From the NCBI RefSeq assembly GCF_001431465.1, contig NZ_LDJJ01000007.1, positions 1-64,000 on the forward strand: DNA of 64,000 bases, given 5' to 3'. The translations under genes and the position numbers were made by a program. A model generated the notes under the pieces. That model ran no database searches and was not told the origin of the DNA. It was given only the letters and a program-made list of their open reading frames with translations. The stretch comes from Stenotrophomonas terrae (GTDB taxonomy: Bacteria; Pseudomonadota; Gammaproteobacteria; Xanthomonadales; Xanthomonadaceae). This document shows positions 45,759-56,604 of the stretch, one piece after another (within the stretch, counting starts at the first letter, position 1; each line of letters opens with the position of its first letter).

Positions 45759-47606
45759 TTACTCCGCCGTCGGATCGGGCACCGACAGACCGTGAAGGTT
45801 AGCGTAGATACGCGCGGCGAGGGCGGCATTGATGCCTTCCACGCGGGCGATTTCCGCCTCACCGGCTGCCTTGAGACCGGCAATTCCGCCAAAATGCTTG
45901 AGCAGGCTCGCGCGTCGACGCGGGCCGATGCCCGGAATGTCTTCCAGCTTGCTGGTCATGCGCGCCTTCTGCCGGCGCCCGCGATGGCCGGTGATGGCAA
46001 AGCGATGGGCTTCATCGCGCACCTGCTGAATGAACTGCAGGGCCGGCGAGGCCGCACCAGGGCGCAGCTCGCGACCATCGGGCAGTACCAGCGCTTCGTG
46101 CCCGGCGCGGCGCTCCACGCCCTTGGCAACGCCAACCAGCATCACCCCTTCCACGCCCAGGTCCGCCAATGCCGCCTGTGCCTGCGCCAACTGTCCGGCA
46201 CCGCCGTCGATCAGCAGCACGTCCGGCAGCACCCCGCCCTCCTCTACCGCACGGCGGAAACGCCGATCGATGGCCTGGCGCATGGCGGCGTAATCGTCGC
46301 CCGGCTCGATGCCGCTGATGTTGTAGCGCCGGTACTGCGCGCGTACCGGGCCGGCCGCATCGAACACCACGCACGAGGCCACTGTGGCTTCGCCCATGGT
46401 GTGGCTGATATCAAAGCACTCCACGCGCTTGACCGGCTCGGCCAGCCCCAGCAGCTCGCGCACTGCTTCGCTGCGTGCGTGCTGCGCGCCAACGCTGTCC
46501 ATCTCGGCAACCAGGGTGATCTGCGCGTTGCGGCTGGCCAGTTCCACATAACCCGCGCGTTCGCCGCGCACGTTCCATTTCAAGGCCACCTTGCGCTCGG
46601 CCGATGCGCTCAGCGCCGCCTCGATCATCTCCGCATCCGGAATCTGCCGATCCAGCAGTACTTCAGCCGGCGGCTCATGCTCGACGTAGTACTGCGAGAC
46701 AAATGCAGCCAGCACTTCCTCGGCGCTGTCCTCGCCATTGGTGCGCGGGAAGAACGCGCGCGTACCCAGATTGCGGCCGTCGCGGAACGCCAACAGCATC
46801 ACGCAGGCGCTGGCGCCCTGCGTCGCGCAGGCCAACACATCCAGATCGGCAGCGCGTCCATCCACATATTGGCGATTCTGCATGCTGCGCAGTGAGGCCA
46901 CCAAGTCGCGCAAGCGCGCGGCGCGCTCGAACTCCAGCGCGTCGCTGGCCTGCTGCATGGCCTGCATCAATTCATCGGCAAGCTGGTCGCTCTTGCCTTC
47001 CAGGAACATCGCCGCGCGCCGCACCGATTCGTCGTACTCGGCCTGCGCCACCAGCTCCACGCAGGGCGCGCTGCAGCGGCCGATCTGGTACTGCAGGCAT
47101 GGCCGCGAGCGGTTGCGGAACACGCTGTCCTCGCAGCTGCGCAGCTTGAACAGCTTGTGCATCAGGTTCAGCGTTTCGCGCACCGCGCCAACGCCGGGAT
47201 AGGGCCCGTAGTACCGCCCAGGCACCGCACGCGGGCCACGATGCAGGGCGATGCGCGGCCATTGCTCGCGGGTCAACAGCACCTGCGGATAGGTTTTGTC
47301 GTCACGCAGGGAGACGTTGTAGCGCGGGTTCAGCGACTTGATCAGCTGGTTTTCCAGCAGCAGCGCTTCGGCCTCGGTACGGGTGACGGTGGCGTCCATC
47401 CGCGCCACCTGCGACAGCATCATCATGATGCGCCGGCTCTTCGGCGAGCCATTGAAATAGCTGCCGACGCGCTTGCGCAGCGCACCGGCCTTGCCTACAT
47501 ACAGCAAGGTGTCGTCAGCGGCGTACATCCGGTACACACCCGGCGCAGTACTCAGCGCCGCGGCAAAAGCCTTGCCATCGAATTCATTGGAGACTGCGTC
47601 GGTCAT
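45759..47606 (-). CDS. uvrC: excinuclease ABC subunit C
   Basis: A 615-aa full-length UvrC. The N-terminal GIY-YIG domain (GVYRMYAADDTLLYVGKAGAL) makes the 3' incision. A UvrB-interacting UVR domain lies near residues 205-240, the RNase-H-like endonuclease domain (ECFDISHTMGEATVASCVVF) makes the 5' incision, and helix-hairpin-helix motifs close the protein (DIPGIGPRRRASLLKHFGG). It acts with UvrAB in nucleotide excision repair. The start overlaps the upstream NHL gene by 4 bp. Confidence 0.95.
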   Translation of the reverse strand: MTDAVSNEFDGKAFAAALSTAPGVYRMYAADDTLLYVGKAGALRKRVGSYFNGSPKSRRIMMMLSQVARMDATVTRTEAEALLLENQLIKSLNPRYNVSLRDDKTYPQVLLTREQWPRIALHRGPRAVPGRYYGPYPGVGAVRETLNLMHKLFKLRSCEDSVFRNRSRPCLQYQIGRCSAPCVELVAQAEYDESVRRAAMFLEGKSDQLADELMQAMQQASDALEFERAARLRDLVASLRSMQNRQYVDGRAADLDVLACATQGASACVMLLAFRDGRNLGTRAFFPRTNGEDSAEEVLAAFVSQYYVEHEPPAEVLLDRQIPDAEMIEAALSASAERKVALKWNVRGERAGYVELASRNAQITLVAEMDSVGAQHARSEAVRELLGLAEPVKRVECFDISHTMGEATVASCVVFDAAGPVRAQYRRYNISGIEPGDDYAAMRQAIDRRFRRAVEEGGVLPDVLLIDGGAGQLAQAQAALADLGVEGVMLVGVAKGVERRAGHEALVLPDGRELRPGAASPALQFIQQVRDEAHRFAITGHRGRRQKARMTSKLEDIPGIGPRRRASLLKHFGGIAGLKAAGEAEIARVEGINAALAARIYANLHGLSVPDPTAE

Positions 47607-49012
47607 CCGTCTATCGGCACTTCACTCAATTCGCCGCTGAGCGGATCAAACCGCAGCACGGCGTGGGCATCGGCCTCGGCGATCCAGATGGCACCTGCGG
47701 CCACTGCCAATGCCGCCGGGCCATGCAGACGGCGCGGCAGATTGACCGTGGACAGATCGCCACCGCCCAGCCGCAAGGTACGCAGCGAGCCATTGCCCGC
47801 ATCGGCGATCCACAGCAGCGGCGAGTCCGGGCCCATCGCCAGCGCCAAGGGATATTGCAGGCGCGCGCGCAGGCGCGGCCCATCGACATTGCCCGATTCC
47901 CACGGGCCCTGCCCGACCAGGGTCTGCACAAGATCACCGCGCAGCTGCACCGAGCGGATGGCCGAGCCCAGCGAATCACAGACGTACAGGGTCTGCTGGA
48001 CGGCAACCAGGCTGCTGGGCTGGGCAAATGCTGCCAGGTGGCCGCTGCCATCGCGCACTTCCACCGCGCCGGCACCGGCCCGCCAGCGCAGCTCGCGGCT
48101 GCCCAGGTCGTAGCTCCAGATGTGGTTGTCGCCAGCCATGGCGATGTGGATCTGGTTGTCAGCCACCGCCACCGCGGCCGGATGATTGAGCGGGCTGTCC
48201 CAGGGCTGGGCCAGCACACCGGCGCGCGGGTCGCCCGCACGGCCATTGCCGCACAAGGTATCCACCTGCCCGCTGATCAGGTTGATGCTGCGCAGGGCAT
48301 GGTTGCCGGTATCGGCCACGTACAGGATCTCGCGCACCAGCGCCAAACCCTGCGGACGATTGAACGCCGCCTCGCCTAGCCCGCCATTGATCAGGTCGGC
48401 GCTGCCCAGACCGAACTGGCGCAGCACGCGCCCGGCATGGGTGCATTCAAGGATTCGGTGATGGCCGGTGTCGGCCACGTAGAGACGATCGGCGGTTGCC
48501 ACCAGCCCGGCCGGGAACAACAACGGCAGGCGCGGCTCGGCATTGATTTCGCGGTTGCCATCGTCGTCCAGCGGCCGTGACACGCCTTCGCACAAGGTGT
48601 TCAAGGCGCGCTCGAGGTCGCCGGTCGCGCCTACCAGCCGCTCAGTCTCCTGCCCGAAAGCATCGATCAGCAACAAGGTCGGCCAGGACTGCACCTCAAA
48701 ACGACGCCACGCATCCCACTGTGCATCCAGCACGATGGGCGCGCTGACACCCTGCCTGCGCAACAACTTCAAGGCATGCTGCGGCTCGCGCTCGAACTCG
48801 AATCGCGGCACCTGTACCACCAGCAGCTGCACCCGGCCCGGGTTGCGCGCCTGCCAGCGCTTGACCTCGGCCAGGCGCTGCATGCACCACACCGATGCAC
48901 CGTTGACGAAGGCCAGTACCAGCGGGCGGCCACGCATATCCTGCAGGCTCACCGGCGCTGCATTGAGCCAGATGGCGGAAGTGGGCAGTTCCAATACGCG
49001 GTTTTCGTTCAT
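47603..49012 (-). CDS. NHL-repeat protein with thioredoxin-like domain (NHLRC2-like)
   Basis: A 469-aa protein from ATG 49012, which overlaps the phosphatase stop by 4 bp. Residues 1-145 form a thioredoxin-like fold (LVLAFVNGASVWCMQRL, with only one Cys of the CxxC). Residues 160-469 are NHL beta-propeller repeats (FPAGLVATADRLYVADTGHHRI, FNRPQGLALVREILYVADTGNHAL). The architecture resembles NHLRC2. The role is unknown; the single Cys argues against classic disulfide exchange. Confidence 0.8.
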   Translation of the reverse strand: MNENRVLELPTSAIWLNAAPVSLQDMRGRPLVLAFVNGASVWCMQRLAEVKRWQARNPGRVQLLVVQVPRFEFEREPQHALKLLRRQGVSAPIVLDAQWDAWRRFEVQSWPTLLLIDAFGQETERLVGATGDLERALNTLCEGVSRPLDDDGNREINAEPRLPLLFPAGLVATADRLYVADTGHHRILECTHAGRVLRQFGLGSADLINGGLGEAAFNRPQGLALVREILYVADTGNHALRSINLISGQVDTLCGNGRAGDPRAGVLAQPWDSPLNHPAAVAVADNQIHIAMAGDNHIWSYDLGSRELRWRAGAGAVEVRDGSGHLAAFAQPSSLVAVQQTLYVCDSLGSAIRSVQLRGDLVQTLVGQGPWESGNVDGPRLRARLQYPLALAMGPDSPLLWIADAGNGSLRTLRLGGGDLSTVNLPRRLHGPAALAVAAGAIWIAEADAHAVLRFDPLSGELSEVPIDG

Positions 49013-49500
49013 GCAGGGATTATGCCGGAGTCCTCGCGCCGCGACAGGCGACGCACCGTGACCTGGGCCGCAGCATCGATCAGTGCCCAACTGTGTTCGA
49101 AATCTTTCATATCACCGTAATAGGGATCCGGGATCACGTCGCTGCCGTTGATTCCGGCCCACGGCAGCCATAGCACCGCCCGCGCGGCCAAGCCCGCAGG
49201 CGCCAATGCCTGGGCGTCGCGCAGATTGTCGCCATCGGCGCACAGGATCAGGTCGTATTCCTCGAAATCGGCGGCCAGCAGTTGGCGGGCACGCTGGCCG
49301 GAAATATCCACGCCATGGCCGCGCGCGCAGGCAACGGCTCGAGGGTCGGGGCTGCGCCCGGCGTGCCAATGACCGGAGGTGCCCGCCGAGTCGACCTGCA
49401 CCCAGCTATCCAGCCCGGCCTCACCGATCCGTGCACGCAAGGCACCCTCGCCCATCGGCGAGCGGCAGATATTGCCCAGGCAGACCACCAACAACTTCAA
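49009..49500 (-). CDS. low-molecular-weight protein tyrosine phosphatase
   Basis: A 163-aa enzyme with the P-loop CLGNICRSP (residues 7-15, nucleophile Cys7 and Arg13) and the general-acid loop DPYYGDM near residue 127. It is complete. Such enzymes often regulate exopolysaccharide tyrosine kinases, but here it sits between kdsB and the NHL gene with no kinase nearby. Overlaps both neighbours by 4 bp. Confidence 0.9.
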   Translation of the reverse strand: MKLLVVCLGNICRSPMGEGALRARIGEAGLDSWVQVDSAGTSGHWHAGRSPDPRAVACARGHGVDISGQRARQLLAADFEEYDLILCADGDNLRDAQALAPAGLAARAVLWLPWAGINGSDVIPDPYYGDMKDFEHSWALIDAAAQVTVRRLSRREDSGIIPA

Positions 49501-50270
49501 GGCGCTGCCCGCATCTGCGCTTCGGCGCGCAGCAGATCTTCCGGGGTATCGATACCCGGCGGGAATGCCGCGGGCGACAGCGCCACGGCTATCCGGTAGC
49601 CCGCCTCCAGCACCCGCAACTGCTCCAGTGACTCGATCTGCTCAAGATTACCGGGCGGCATGGCTGCAAACGTCTGCAGGAAGCCGGCGCGGTAGCCATA
49701 GATGCCGATATGCCGCAGCCACTGCGCCGGCGGCAGGCTGTCGCGGCTGCGGGCGAAGCCATCGCGGTGCCACGGAATCGGCGCGCGACTGAAGTACAAC
49801 GCATCGCCCTGGGCGTTGCGTACCAGCTTGACCACATTCGGATCAAACAAGGTGGGTGCGTCCTCCACCAGCGTCGCCAAGGTGGACATCGGTGCGCCGC
49901 TGTCGGCAAGGGCTGTCGCCACCGCACGGATACCAGCGGCCGGAGCGAATGGCTCATCCCCCTGCAGGTTGACCACGATGACATCGTCCGCCCAACCCGC
50001 CTGGCGCGCGCATTCGGCGAGGCGATCGGTACCGGAGGCGTGTGCCGGATCGGTCATCGCCACGTGAATGCCGGACAAGCCAGCCACCGCCTGCGCGATG
50101 CGCGCATCGTCGGTGGCAACCCAGACCTCACGGGCACCGGCCGCCAAGGCGCGACGCGCCACATGCAGCACCATCGGCTCGCCGGCGATCAGCGCCAGCG
50201 GCTTGCCGGGCAGGCGGGTGGAGGCATAACGGGCCGGAATGGCCACCACAAACTCAGCAACAACGCTCAT
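49497..50270 (-). CDS. kdsB: 3-deoxy-manno-octulosonate cytidylyltransferase
   Basis: A 257-aa enzyme from ATG 50270, which follows GAGGAG; an in-frame ATG at 50303 lacks a site. Motifs are [15 protein letters not shown] (CTP binding), [18 protein letters not shown] and the C-terminal IDTPEDL. It activates Kdo as CMP-Kdo for lipopolysaccharide core. It follows lpxK, so this operon groups lipid A and Kdo steps. Confidence 0.94.
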   Translation of the reverse strand: MSVVAEFVVAIPARYASTRLPGKPLALIAGEPMVLHVARRALAAGAREVWVATDDARIAQAVAGLSGIHVAMTDPAHASGTDRLAECARQAGWADDVIVVNLQGDEPFAPAAGIRAVATALADSGAPMSTLATLVEDAPTLFDPNVVKLVRNAQGDALYFSRAPIPWHRDGFARSRDSLPPAQWLRHIGIYGYRAGFLQTFAAMPPGNLEQIESLEQLRVLEAGYRIAVALSPAAFPPGIDTPEDLLRAEAQMRAAP

Positions 50271-50305
50271 CTCAACTCCTCCCAACAAGCAGCATGCCCG
50301 CACTA

Positions 50306-51331
50306 TCAGGCGCGGGCCAACTTACCCAGACGATCCAGCAAGGCGATCCAGAACGCTGCCGGCAACTCGGCCTGCAGCGGCACCGCGTAGTGCCACGCGG
50401 TGGCGAACGCCTGGCATTTGACGGCATCCTTTTCGGTCATCAACAACGGCAACTCGCTGCCAAACGACAGGTCCTGCGGCGTGTAGCGATGATGATCGGC
50501 GAAAGCATGCGGCACCACGCCGATATCGCGGCTGCGCAGCATCTGGAAGAAGCGCTGCGGGTTGGCGATGCCAGCCACTGCATGCACACGCAGCCCGGCA
50601 AAGGCCTTCAAGGGCTTGTCACGGCCACCCTTCAGCGGCCGCGCCACCTCGATCGACAAACGCATGGCCCATTCGCCAAAGCCGCACTCGGCCGCCTGGT
50701 CCGGCGCATCACTGGCCTGGCCCAGGTTGACCACACGGAAGTCGCAATGTGCCGCCCGCGACACCGGCTCACGCAGCGGCCCGGCCGGCAACAGCCGGCC
50801 ATTGCCATAGCGACGCACCGCATCGACCACTTCGATCTCGATATCACGCGCCAGCCGGTAATGCTGCAGGCCGTCGTCGCAGACCACCACGTCACAGCCG
50901 GCTTCCAGCAGCGCCTTCGCCGCAGCCACCCGATCCTTGTCCACCCGCACCGGCACGCCGGTCTTCCAGGCAATCAGTACCGGCTCGTCGCCGCCCAGGG
51001 CGACGTCCATATCGGCGGTAACCCAACGCGCCGTATCGGCTTCATCGCGGCCATAGCCACGGCTGGCCACACCCGGCTTCCAGCCGGCTTCGCGCAGGCG
51101 GTTTACCAGCGCGATGGTCAACGGCGTCTTACCGGTACCACCGGCGGTGATGTTGCCGACCACGATGACCGGCACCGGCACCTGCCGGGCGCGCAGCCAG
51201 CCGCGCCGGTACAGGGTGCGGCGCAGGCCGGTGAGCGCACCGTAAACCGGCGCCAGCAAGCGTGCCGGCAATGGCACCGGCGCATCGCCATACCAGTAGG
51301 CCGGCGTTTGCGGTCCTTGCTTGGCCATCAT
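50306..51331 (-). CDS. lpxK: tetraacyldisaccharide 4'-kinase
   Basis: A 341-aa membrane-associated kinase. It has the Walker [16 protein letters not shown] near residue 62, ASRGYGR, a [19 protein letters not shown] block near residue 150 and a late [11 protein letters not shown]. It phosphorylates the 4' position of lipid A disaccharide. It overlaps msbA by 4 bp, the usual msbA-lpxK pairing of lipid A synthesis and export. Confidence 0.94.
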   Translation of the reverse strand: MMAKQGPQTPAYWYGDAPVPLPARLLAPVYGALTGLRRTLYRRGWLRARQVPVPVIVVGNITAGGTGKTPLTIALVNRLREAGWKPGVASRGYGRDEADTARWVTADMDVALGGDEPVLIAWKTGVPVRVDKDRVAAAKALLEAGCDVVVCDDGLQHYRLARDIEIEVVDAVRRYGNGRLLPAGPLREPVSRAAHCDFRVVNLGQASDAPDQAAECGFGEWAMRLSIEVARPLKGGRDKPLKAFAGLRVHAVAGIANPQRFFQMLRSRDIGVVPHAFADHHRYTPQDLSFGSELPLLMTEKDAVKCQAFATAWHYAVPLQAELPAAFWIALLDRLGKLARA

Positions 51332-53073
51332 TCCTGCCTATCGCGGAACTGCATGCTATGCAGGTGTTCGTACAAGCCACCCAATGCCAGCAACTCGGCA
51401 TGGGTACCCCGCTCAACGATGCGCCCCTGGTCCATCACCAACACCTGATCGGCGTGTTCGATGGTGGACAGACGATGGGCGATGACCAGCGTGGTGCGGT
51501 CGGGCATCAGCTTCTGCAGGGCGTCCTGCACCAGCCGCTCGGATTCGTTGTCCAGCGCGGCGGTGGCTTCGTCCAGGATCAGGATGGGCGCGTCCTTGAG
51601 CATGGCGCGGGCAATCGCCAGCCGCTGGCGCTGGCCGCCTGACAGACGACTGCCCTTGGCTCCCACCGGCGCATCCACGCCCTGCGGCAGCTGCTCGACG
51701 AACTCGCTGGCATTGGCGCCATCGATGGCCTGCTGCAACTCCGCCTCGCTGCGCTCCTGCAACTCACCGTAAGCCACGTTCTGCGCGATGCTGCCATTGA
51801 ACAAGGTGACCTGCTGGCCGACCAGGGCGATCTGCCGACGAAGGTCGGCCAGCCTGTAGTCCTGCAGCGGATGACCATCAAGCAGAATCTCACCAGCCTC
51901 GATTTCGTAGAAGCGCGGAATCAGCTTGATCAGGGTTGATTTACCGCTGCCGGAACGCCCGACAATGGCGGTAACCGTGCCCGGCCGGGCAATGAAACTG
52001 ATGTCCTGCAGCGCTGGCTTGTCCTGCCCCGCGTAGCGCGCGGTGACGTGACGGAACTCGAGCAGGCCGTTTGCACGCTGCAGCGGCAGCGTACCGATGT
52101 CCCTTTCATCTTCGGCATCGAGAACACTGAACAGACGCTGCGCCGAGGCGATGCCACGCTGGGTCATGTTCTGCACGTTGGTGAGCTGCTTCAACGCGGG
52201 AATGATCGCCAGCATCGCCATCAGCAGGCCGACGAAGTCGCCCACGGTAAGCCGGCCTGCAGCCGCTTCGTGACCGGCAATCAGCAGCAGCGCTGCCAGC
52301 CCCACCGCACCGATCAACTGCACCATGCTGGAAGAAATACTACGCGTCGCCTCGACCTTCATCGCCAAGCGCAGATTGGTATTTGCCAGTGCGGTGTAGC
52401 GATCCAGCTCAACCGGCTGTGCGCCGTAGATCTTGACTTCCTGCTGGCTGGACAGCGCTTGGTCGGCCGCCTGCAGCAGATCGGCCCCACTCTCCTGGAT
52501 GCGATGGCTGATACGGCGGTAGCGCTTGGCCACCTTGTTCATCACCCATGCCAGCGGCGGTGCCAGCACAAAGATCGCCAGCGTCACCTGCCAGCTGTAA
52601 TACAGCATCACCGCCAGCGAACCCAATGCCTGCAGCGATTGCTGCAAGACCACCTTCATCGCATCGATCGCGGCCTGCGCGACCTGGTCGCTGTCCGAGC
52701 CCAGCCGTACCAGCATCGAAGGCACCGGCTCGGAATCAAAACGCTGACCTGGCAACCGCAGATACTTGCCCAGTACGCGCACACGGAAATCACGCGCGAT
52801 GCTGCGCGCAGCCTTGCCCATGCCGATGTCGGTCAGGTAGCCGGCCACACCGCGCAGCAGGAACAAGCCAATAACAGCCAAGGGCATCCATTGATTGATG
52901 TCCTTCGGGTTCACCAGGCTGTTGGTGATCGGGCTCATCAAGATCAGGAAACCACTGCCTGCGCCTGCCTCGATCAGCATGCCCAGGCCAGCCATCAACA
53001 GCAGCGGCCGATAAGGCTTGGCGAAACCAAGCAAGCGCTTGTAGACCTGCCAGGCCGACGCGTTGTCACTCAT
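51328..53073 (-). CDS. msbA: lipid A export ABC transporter
   Basis: A 581-aa half-transporter. Six membrane helices lie in residues 20-310. The ATPase has Walker [11 protein letters not shown] near residue 375, the [14 protein letters not shown] signature, Walker [13 protein letters not shown] and the switch His in VIAHRLSTI. It flips core-lipid A across the inner membrane. Its start overlaps exbD by 4 bp. Confidence 0.94.
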   Translation of the reverse strand: MSDNASAWQVYKRLLGFAKPYRPLLLMAGLGMLIEAGAGSGFLILMSPITNSLVNPKDINQWMPLAVIGLFLLRGVAGYLTDIGMGKAARSIARDFRVRVLGKYLRLPGQRFDSEPVPSMLVRLGSDSDQVAQAAIDAMKVVLQQSLQALGSLAVMLYYSWQVTLAIFVLAPPLAWVMNKVAKRYRRISHRIQESGADLLQAADQALSSQQEVKIYGAQPVELDRYTALANTNLRLAMKVEATRSISSSMVQLIGAVGLAALLLIAGHEAAAGRLTVGDFVGLLMAMLAIIPALKQLTNVQNMTQRGIASAQRLFSVLDAEDERDIGTLPLQRANGLLEFRHVTARYAGQDKPALQDISFIARPGTVTAIVGRSGSGKSTLIKLIPRFYEIEAGEILLDGHPLQDYRLADLRRQIALVGQQVTLFNGSIAQNVAYGELQERSEAELQQAIDGANASEFVEQLPQGVDAPVGAKGSRLSGGQRQRLAIARAMLKDAPILILDEATAALDNESERLVQDALQKLMPDRTTLVIAHRLSTIEHADQVLVMDQGRIVERGTHAELLALGGLYEHLHSMQFRDRQE

Positions 53074-53492
53074 TGCTTGGCTTCCGGCGCAGTGGCAATC
53101 GCAATCCGGCGGAACCCAAGCTGACCCAGCGCGTCCTGCGCGGTCACCACGGCCTGATACGGCGTACGTGCATCGGCGCGCAGCAGCACCGTCTGCTCGC
53201 GATCAGCACCGGCAAGCTGCGCGATGATCTGTTTCAGCGACTCGATGTCGGTGCGCAGCACTTCCTGGTCATTGACGAAGTAGCGGCCATCGGCATTGAC
53301 CAGCACGCTCAAGGAACTCTGCGGCGCCGTCGTCTTCTGGTCGCTGGCGGTGGGCAGTTGCACCTGCAGCGTCGAGCGCGCATCGAAGGTGGTGGTCACC
53401 ACGAAGAAAATGATCAGCACAAGGATCACGTCGATCAGGGGCACCAGATCGATATGCGGTTCATCCTGCGTGCGGTTGCTACCAATACGCAT
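53070..53492 (-). CDS. exbD: ExbD/TolR-family proton channel subunit
   Basis: A 140-aa protein with one N-terminal helix (LVPLIDVILVLIIFFVV) that contains the membrane Asp needed for proton coupling, and a periplasmic domain (YQAVVTAQDALGQLGFRRIAIAT). It works with ExbB to energise TonB or a Tol-like system. Four bp separate it from exbB. Confidence 0.9.
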   Translation of the reverse strand: MRIGSNRTQDEPHIDLVPLIDVILVLIIFFVVTTTFDARSTLQVQLPTASDQKTTAPQSSLSVLVNADGRYFVNDQEVLRTDIESLKQIIAQLAGADREQTVLLRADARTPYQAVVTAQDALGQLGFRRIAIATAPEAKQ

Positions 53493-53496
53493 GGGC

Positions 53497-54159
53497 TCAG
53501 GCCTTTTCAGTCGCCGTCGGGCGCGGCGCTGCAGCCTTGTTGGCAGCCATCACCGCCGGCCGCCCATCGAGCGCATCCAGCAGTGCTGCGGCTTCCTGCT
53601 CCATCTCGATCACGTAGCCATCAATCAGGCCACGGAAGTAGCGATGGAACATCAACGCCGGGATCGCGACCATCATGCCGGTCGCGGTACACACCAGCGC
53701 CTTGCCGATGCCACCGGCCAGCTGGCCCACGTCACCGACGCCGTGATCAAGGATGCCCAGGAACATCTGGATCATGCCGACCACGGTACCCAGCAGACCC
53801 AGCAAGGGGCCAGCCGAGGCAATGGTGCCCAGGGCATTGAGGAAGCGCCCCATCCGGTGCACCAGATGGCGACCGGTGTCTTCGATACGCTCGCGGATCT
53901 GGTCGCGCGGGCGATTGCGCGCCTCAAGCGCGGCAGCCAACAACGCACCCAACGGTGAGTTGGCACGCAGGGAGTCGATATGGCTGGCATCCAGCTTGCC
54001 GCGCGCGGCCCAGTTACGAACCTCCTGACCCAGACCCGGCGGCAATACCTCGTTACGCCGCAGGCTCCAGAAACGCTCCAGAACGATGGCCAACGCCAGC
54101 ACGCCCAACAGCAGCAACGGCACCATCGGCCATCCGCCGGCTTTGACCAATTCCCACAC
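53497..54159 (-). CDS. exbB: MotA/TolQ/ExbB-family proton channel protein
   Basis: A 220-aa protein with a first helix near residues 12-30 and two more in the C-terminal half: LNALGTIASAGPLLGLLGTVVGMI and ALVCTATGMMVAIPALMFHRYF. These are the family hallmark. It forms the pentamer around ExbD. It is 3 bp from the comEC stop, but comEC is probably a separate function in the same transcript. Confidence 0.9.
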   Translation of the reverse strand: MWELVKAGGWPMVPLLLLGVLALAIVLERFWSLRRNEVLPPGLGQEVRNWAARGKLDASHIDSLRANSPLGALLAAALEARNRPRDQIRERIEDTGRHLVHRMGRFLNALGTIASAGPLLGLLGTVVGMIQMFLGILDHGVGDVGQLAGGIGKALVCTATGMMVAIPALMFHRYFRGLIDGYVIEMEQEAAALLDALDGRPAVMAANKAAAPRPTATEKA

Positions 54160-54162
54160 GTT

Positions 54163-56577
54163 TCAACCCTCCGGCGCCGTGGCCGCGTTTTTGATGTCCG
54201 ATAGGATAGCAGCCGCCCGCGCCCGCTCAGCGGCATCCCACAGCCTTGACCGCCAGATTCTGCGCTCCCGTACCTGCAGCCCGCCTTCACCAAGCCACAC
54301 CTGCAGCGCCCCACTATCGGCTGTCGCCAGGACTTCGGCGCCATTGCGCTGCCAGCGCCTGACCACGTCCGGGCGTGGATGACCGAAGCGGTTGCCATGG
54401 CCGTTGGAGATCAGCGCCAGGCGCGCGCCGGTGGCGGCCACAAACGCCCGGCTGGATGAGCCACCGCTGCCATGGTGCGCCACCAGCACCACATCCGCGT
54501 GCAGTTTTGCCGGTACCTGTTTGAGCAGACGCTGTTCGATCACCTCACCAATATCCCCGGTCAGCAAGGCCGTCCCGTAACGCCCCTGAACCCGCAGCAC
54601 GCAACTGGACTCGTTGCCCAGATAGGGAAACCCGGGCGTGGGATGTAGGAATTCAAAGCGCACCCCATCCCATTGCCAAGCCTGACCAGCCCCACAGGTC
54701 GGCCCCGCCTCCGACTGCAGCGCCAGCCCGGGCGGTGCCCAAAGACTGTGCGCAGGCAATACGGTCTGCACTGCCGCCACGCCGCCTGCATGATCGTGAT
54801 CGCCGTGGCTGACCACCAGCGTTTCCAGCTGCTGCACGCCCAAGGCGCGCAGTGCCGGCACCACCACCCGCTCACCCGCATCAAAGCCGTCGGCGACCGC
54901 CGGCCCGGCATCGAACAGCAGGCTGTGCTGACCAGTGCGTACCAGCACCGCCAGGCCTTGGCCAACATCCAGCGTGATCAGCTCAAACGCACCGTCTCGG
55001 GGCCGGTCACGCCATGGCAGGCACAAGGGCAGCCACAGCAATACCGCCAGGTATTTGCCCGGCGTGCCGGCAGGCAGCAGCATCCATATTGCCGCCAACA
55101 AGGCCAGCGGCAGCGCAAACCAAGCCGGTTCCGGCAACCACCATAGCGCGTAGCGGCCGCTACCCAGCGCCTGGAACAGCGGCCAGCTCAGATCGAAACA
55201 CCATGCCGATGCCCGCCAGGCCAATCCACCGGCACCGTTGCTTACGGCCTCCAGGGCAGTACCCAGCAGCGCCAATGGCACCACCACCAGGCTCCACCAC
55301 GGAATCGCCAACAGGTTGGCGACCGGCCCGATCGCCGAGGCCTGGCCGAACAGCAGGACCGTCAGCGGCAGCAAGCCCAAGGTCGCCACCCGCTGCGCCG
55401 ACAGAAAACTGCCCAGCCAATGCCCGCGCTCAGGCAGGCACCACAGCAGCCACGCCACACCGGCGAAGCTGAGCCAGAACCCGGCCGTCAGCACCGACAA
55501 TGGCGCCAGGCAAAGCACAGCCAAAGCAGCCAACGCCAGTGACGCGGCCACATCCACCGGCCGGCGGCCAAGCCGCGCCAGCACTACCACCGCTACCATC
55601 AATACCGTCCGCACCGTCGGCAGTCCGAAGCCGGCGACGGCTGCATACACGGTGGCACCAATCAGCGCACCGATGGCGACCGCCTGCGGCCTTGGGCAGT
55701 AGCGACCACACCAGGGCAGCAGGCGCCAGATACCGGCCACCATCCATGCTGCGCACAAAGCGACCATGCCAACGTGAAAACCGGAGATGGCGATCAGATG
55801 GGTCAGGCCGGTAGCGCGCAGCACCTGCCAGTCGGCCTCGCCAAGCCCGCGCGTGTCACCCAGTGCCAATGCCTGCACATAGCGCGAGGATCCGGTCGGC
55901 ACCTGCGCCGTGATCCGCGCCGCCATCTGCTCGCGCCATGCGCCAAGCCCTGCAGGCGCCGACAGTCTCTGCGGTGTCGGCACCTGCCGCACGATAGCGC
56001 TGGCGGCGATGCCCTGCGCCAAGGCGTGGCGCTCGGCGTCGAAGCCACCGGGATTGATCAGCCCGCGCGGCGCGCGCAGGCGCAGATTCAACCGCCAACG
56101 CTCGCCAGCACGTACGTGGATGCGCGGACCCGGCTCGGTTACACCGAAATCGTCGTACCAGGACACCTGTACTGTGCGCCCTTGCAGACCCGCCGATTGT
56201 GCGGTGTCCCCATCTATCTGTAGCTGAAAGCGGGTGCGGCGGATCTCGTGCTGGGGAAGACTGGTCACGACGCCGACCACGGAGACTTCCCTGCCCTCCA
56301 AGGCCAGCGGCAGCTGCTGATCCAGACCCCAACCCGCGTGCAACCACGCCCAAGCCATGCCGGTCAGCAATGCACCCAGCCAGCGCCAACGCGGGTTTGC
56401 CAGCCATAGCAAAAGGCCCGCCAATAAACCCACCCAGCGCAGGACGCTTGGCGGCAAGCCCGGCGCCAGGATCGCGGTGCAGATACCGGCCAGGAAACAG
56501 ATGGCGACAGCCTTGCCGGCAATGGCAATGCCCACATGCCCCAGCCCGACACCACCCGCGCCTGAGTGAGCAGCCAT
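54163..56577 (-). CDS. comEC: ComEC/Rec2 DNA-uptake channel protein
   Basis: An 804-aa protein from ATG 56577, with GGAGG 5 bp upstream; in-frame ATGs reach 56604. The N-terminus has membrane helices and the ComEC OB-like domain. The central competence domain (HLIAISGFHVGMVALC) follows, and the C-terminal metallo-beta-lactamase-like domain has DVGQGLAVLVRTG, VSHGDHDHAGG and VAHHGSGGSSS. It carries single-stranded DNA into the cytoplasm during natural transformation and degrades the other strand. Complete length suggests a working gene. Confidence 0.92.
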   Translation of the reverse strand: MAAHSGAGGVGLGHVGIAIAGKAVAICFLAGICTAILAPGLPPSVLRWVGLLAGLLLWLANPRWRWLGALLTGMAWAWLHAGWGLDQQLPLALEGREVSVVGVVTSLPQHEIRRTRFQLQIDGDTAQSAGLQGRTVQVSWYDDFGVTEPGPRIHVRAGERWRLNLRLRAPRGLINPGGFDAERHALAQGIAASAIVRQVPTPQRLSAPAGLGAWREQMAARITAQVPTGSSRYVQALALGDTRGLGEADWQVLRATGLTHLIAISGFHVGMVALCAAWMVAGIWRLLPWCGRYCPRPQAVAIGALIGATVYAAVAGFGLPTVRTVLMVAVVVLARLGRRPVDVAASLALAALAVLCLAPLSVLTAGFWLSFAGVAWLLWCLPERGHWLGSFLSAQRVATLGLLPLTVLLFGQASAIGPVANLLAIPWWSLVVVPLALLGTALEAVSNGAGGLAWRASAWCFDLSWPLFQALGSGRYALWWLPEPAWFALPLALLAAIWMLLPAGTPGKYLAVLLWLPLCLPWRDRPRDGAFELITLDVGQGLAVLVRTGQHSLLFDAGPAVADGFDAGERVVVPALRALGVQQLETLVVSHGDHDHAGGVAAVQTVLPAHSLWAPPGLALQSEAGPTCGAGQAWQWDGVRFEFLHPTPGFPYLGNESSCVLRVQGRYGTALLTGDIGEVIEQRLLKQVPAKLHADVVLVAHHGSGGSSSRAFVAATGARLALISNGHGNRFGHPRPDVVRRWQRNGAEVLATADSGALQVWLGEGGLQVRERRIWRSRLWDAAERARAAAILSDIKNAATAPEG

Positions 56578-56604
56578 CTCCGCCTCCATTTGCCCCATGG
56601 GCAA

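Noticed and set aside
47603..49012. active thiol-disulfide oxidoreductase role for the NHL protein
   Set aside because: Only one cysteine remains where a CxxC pair would be needed.
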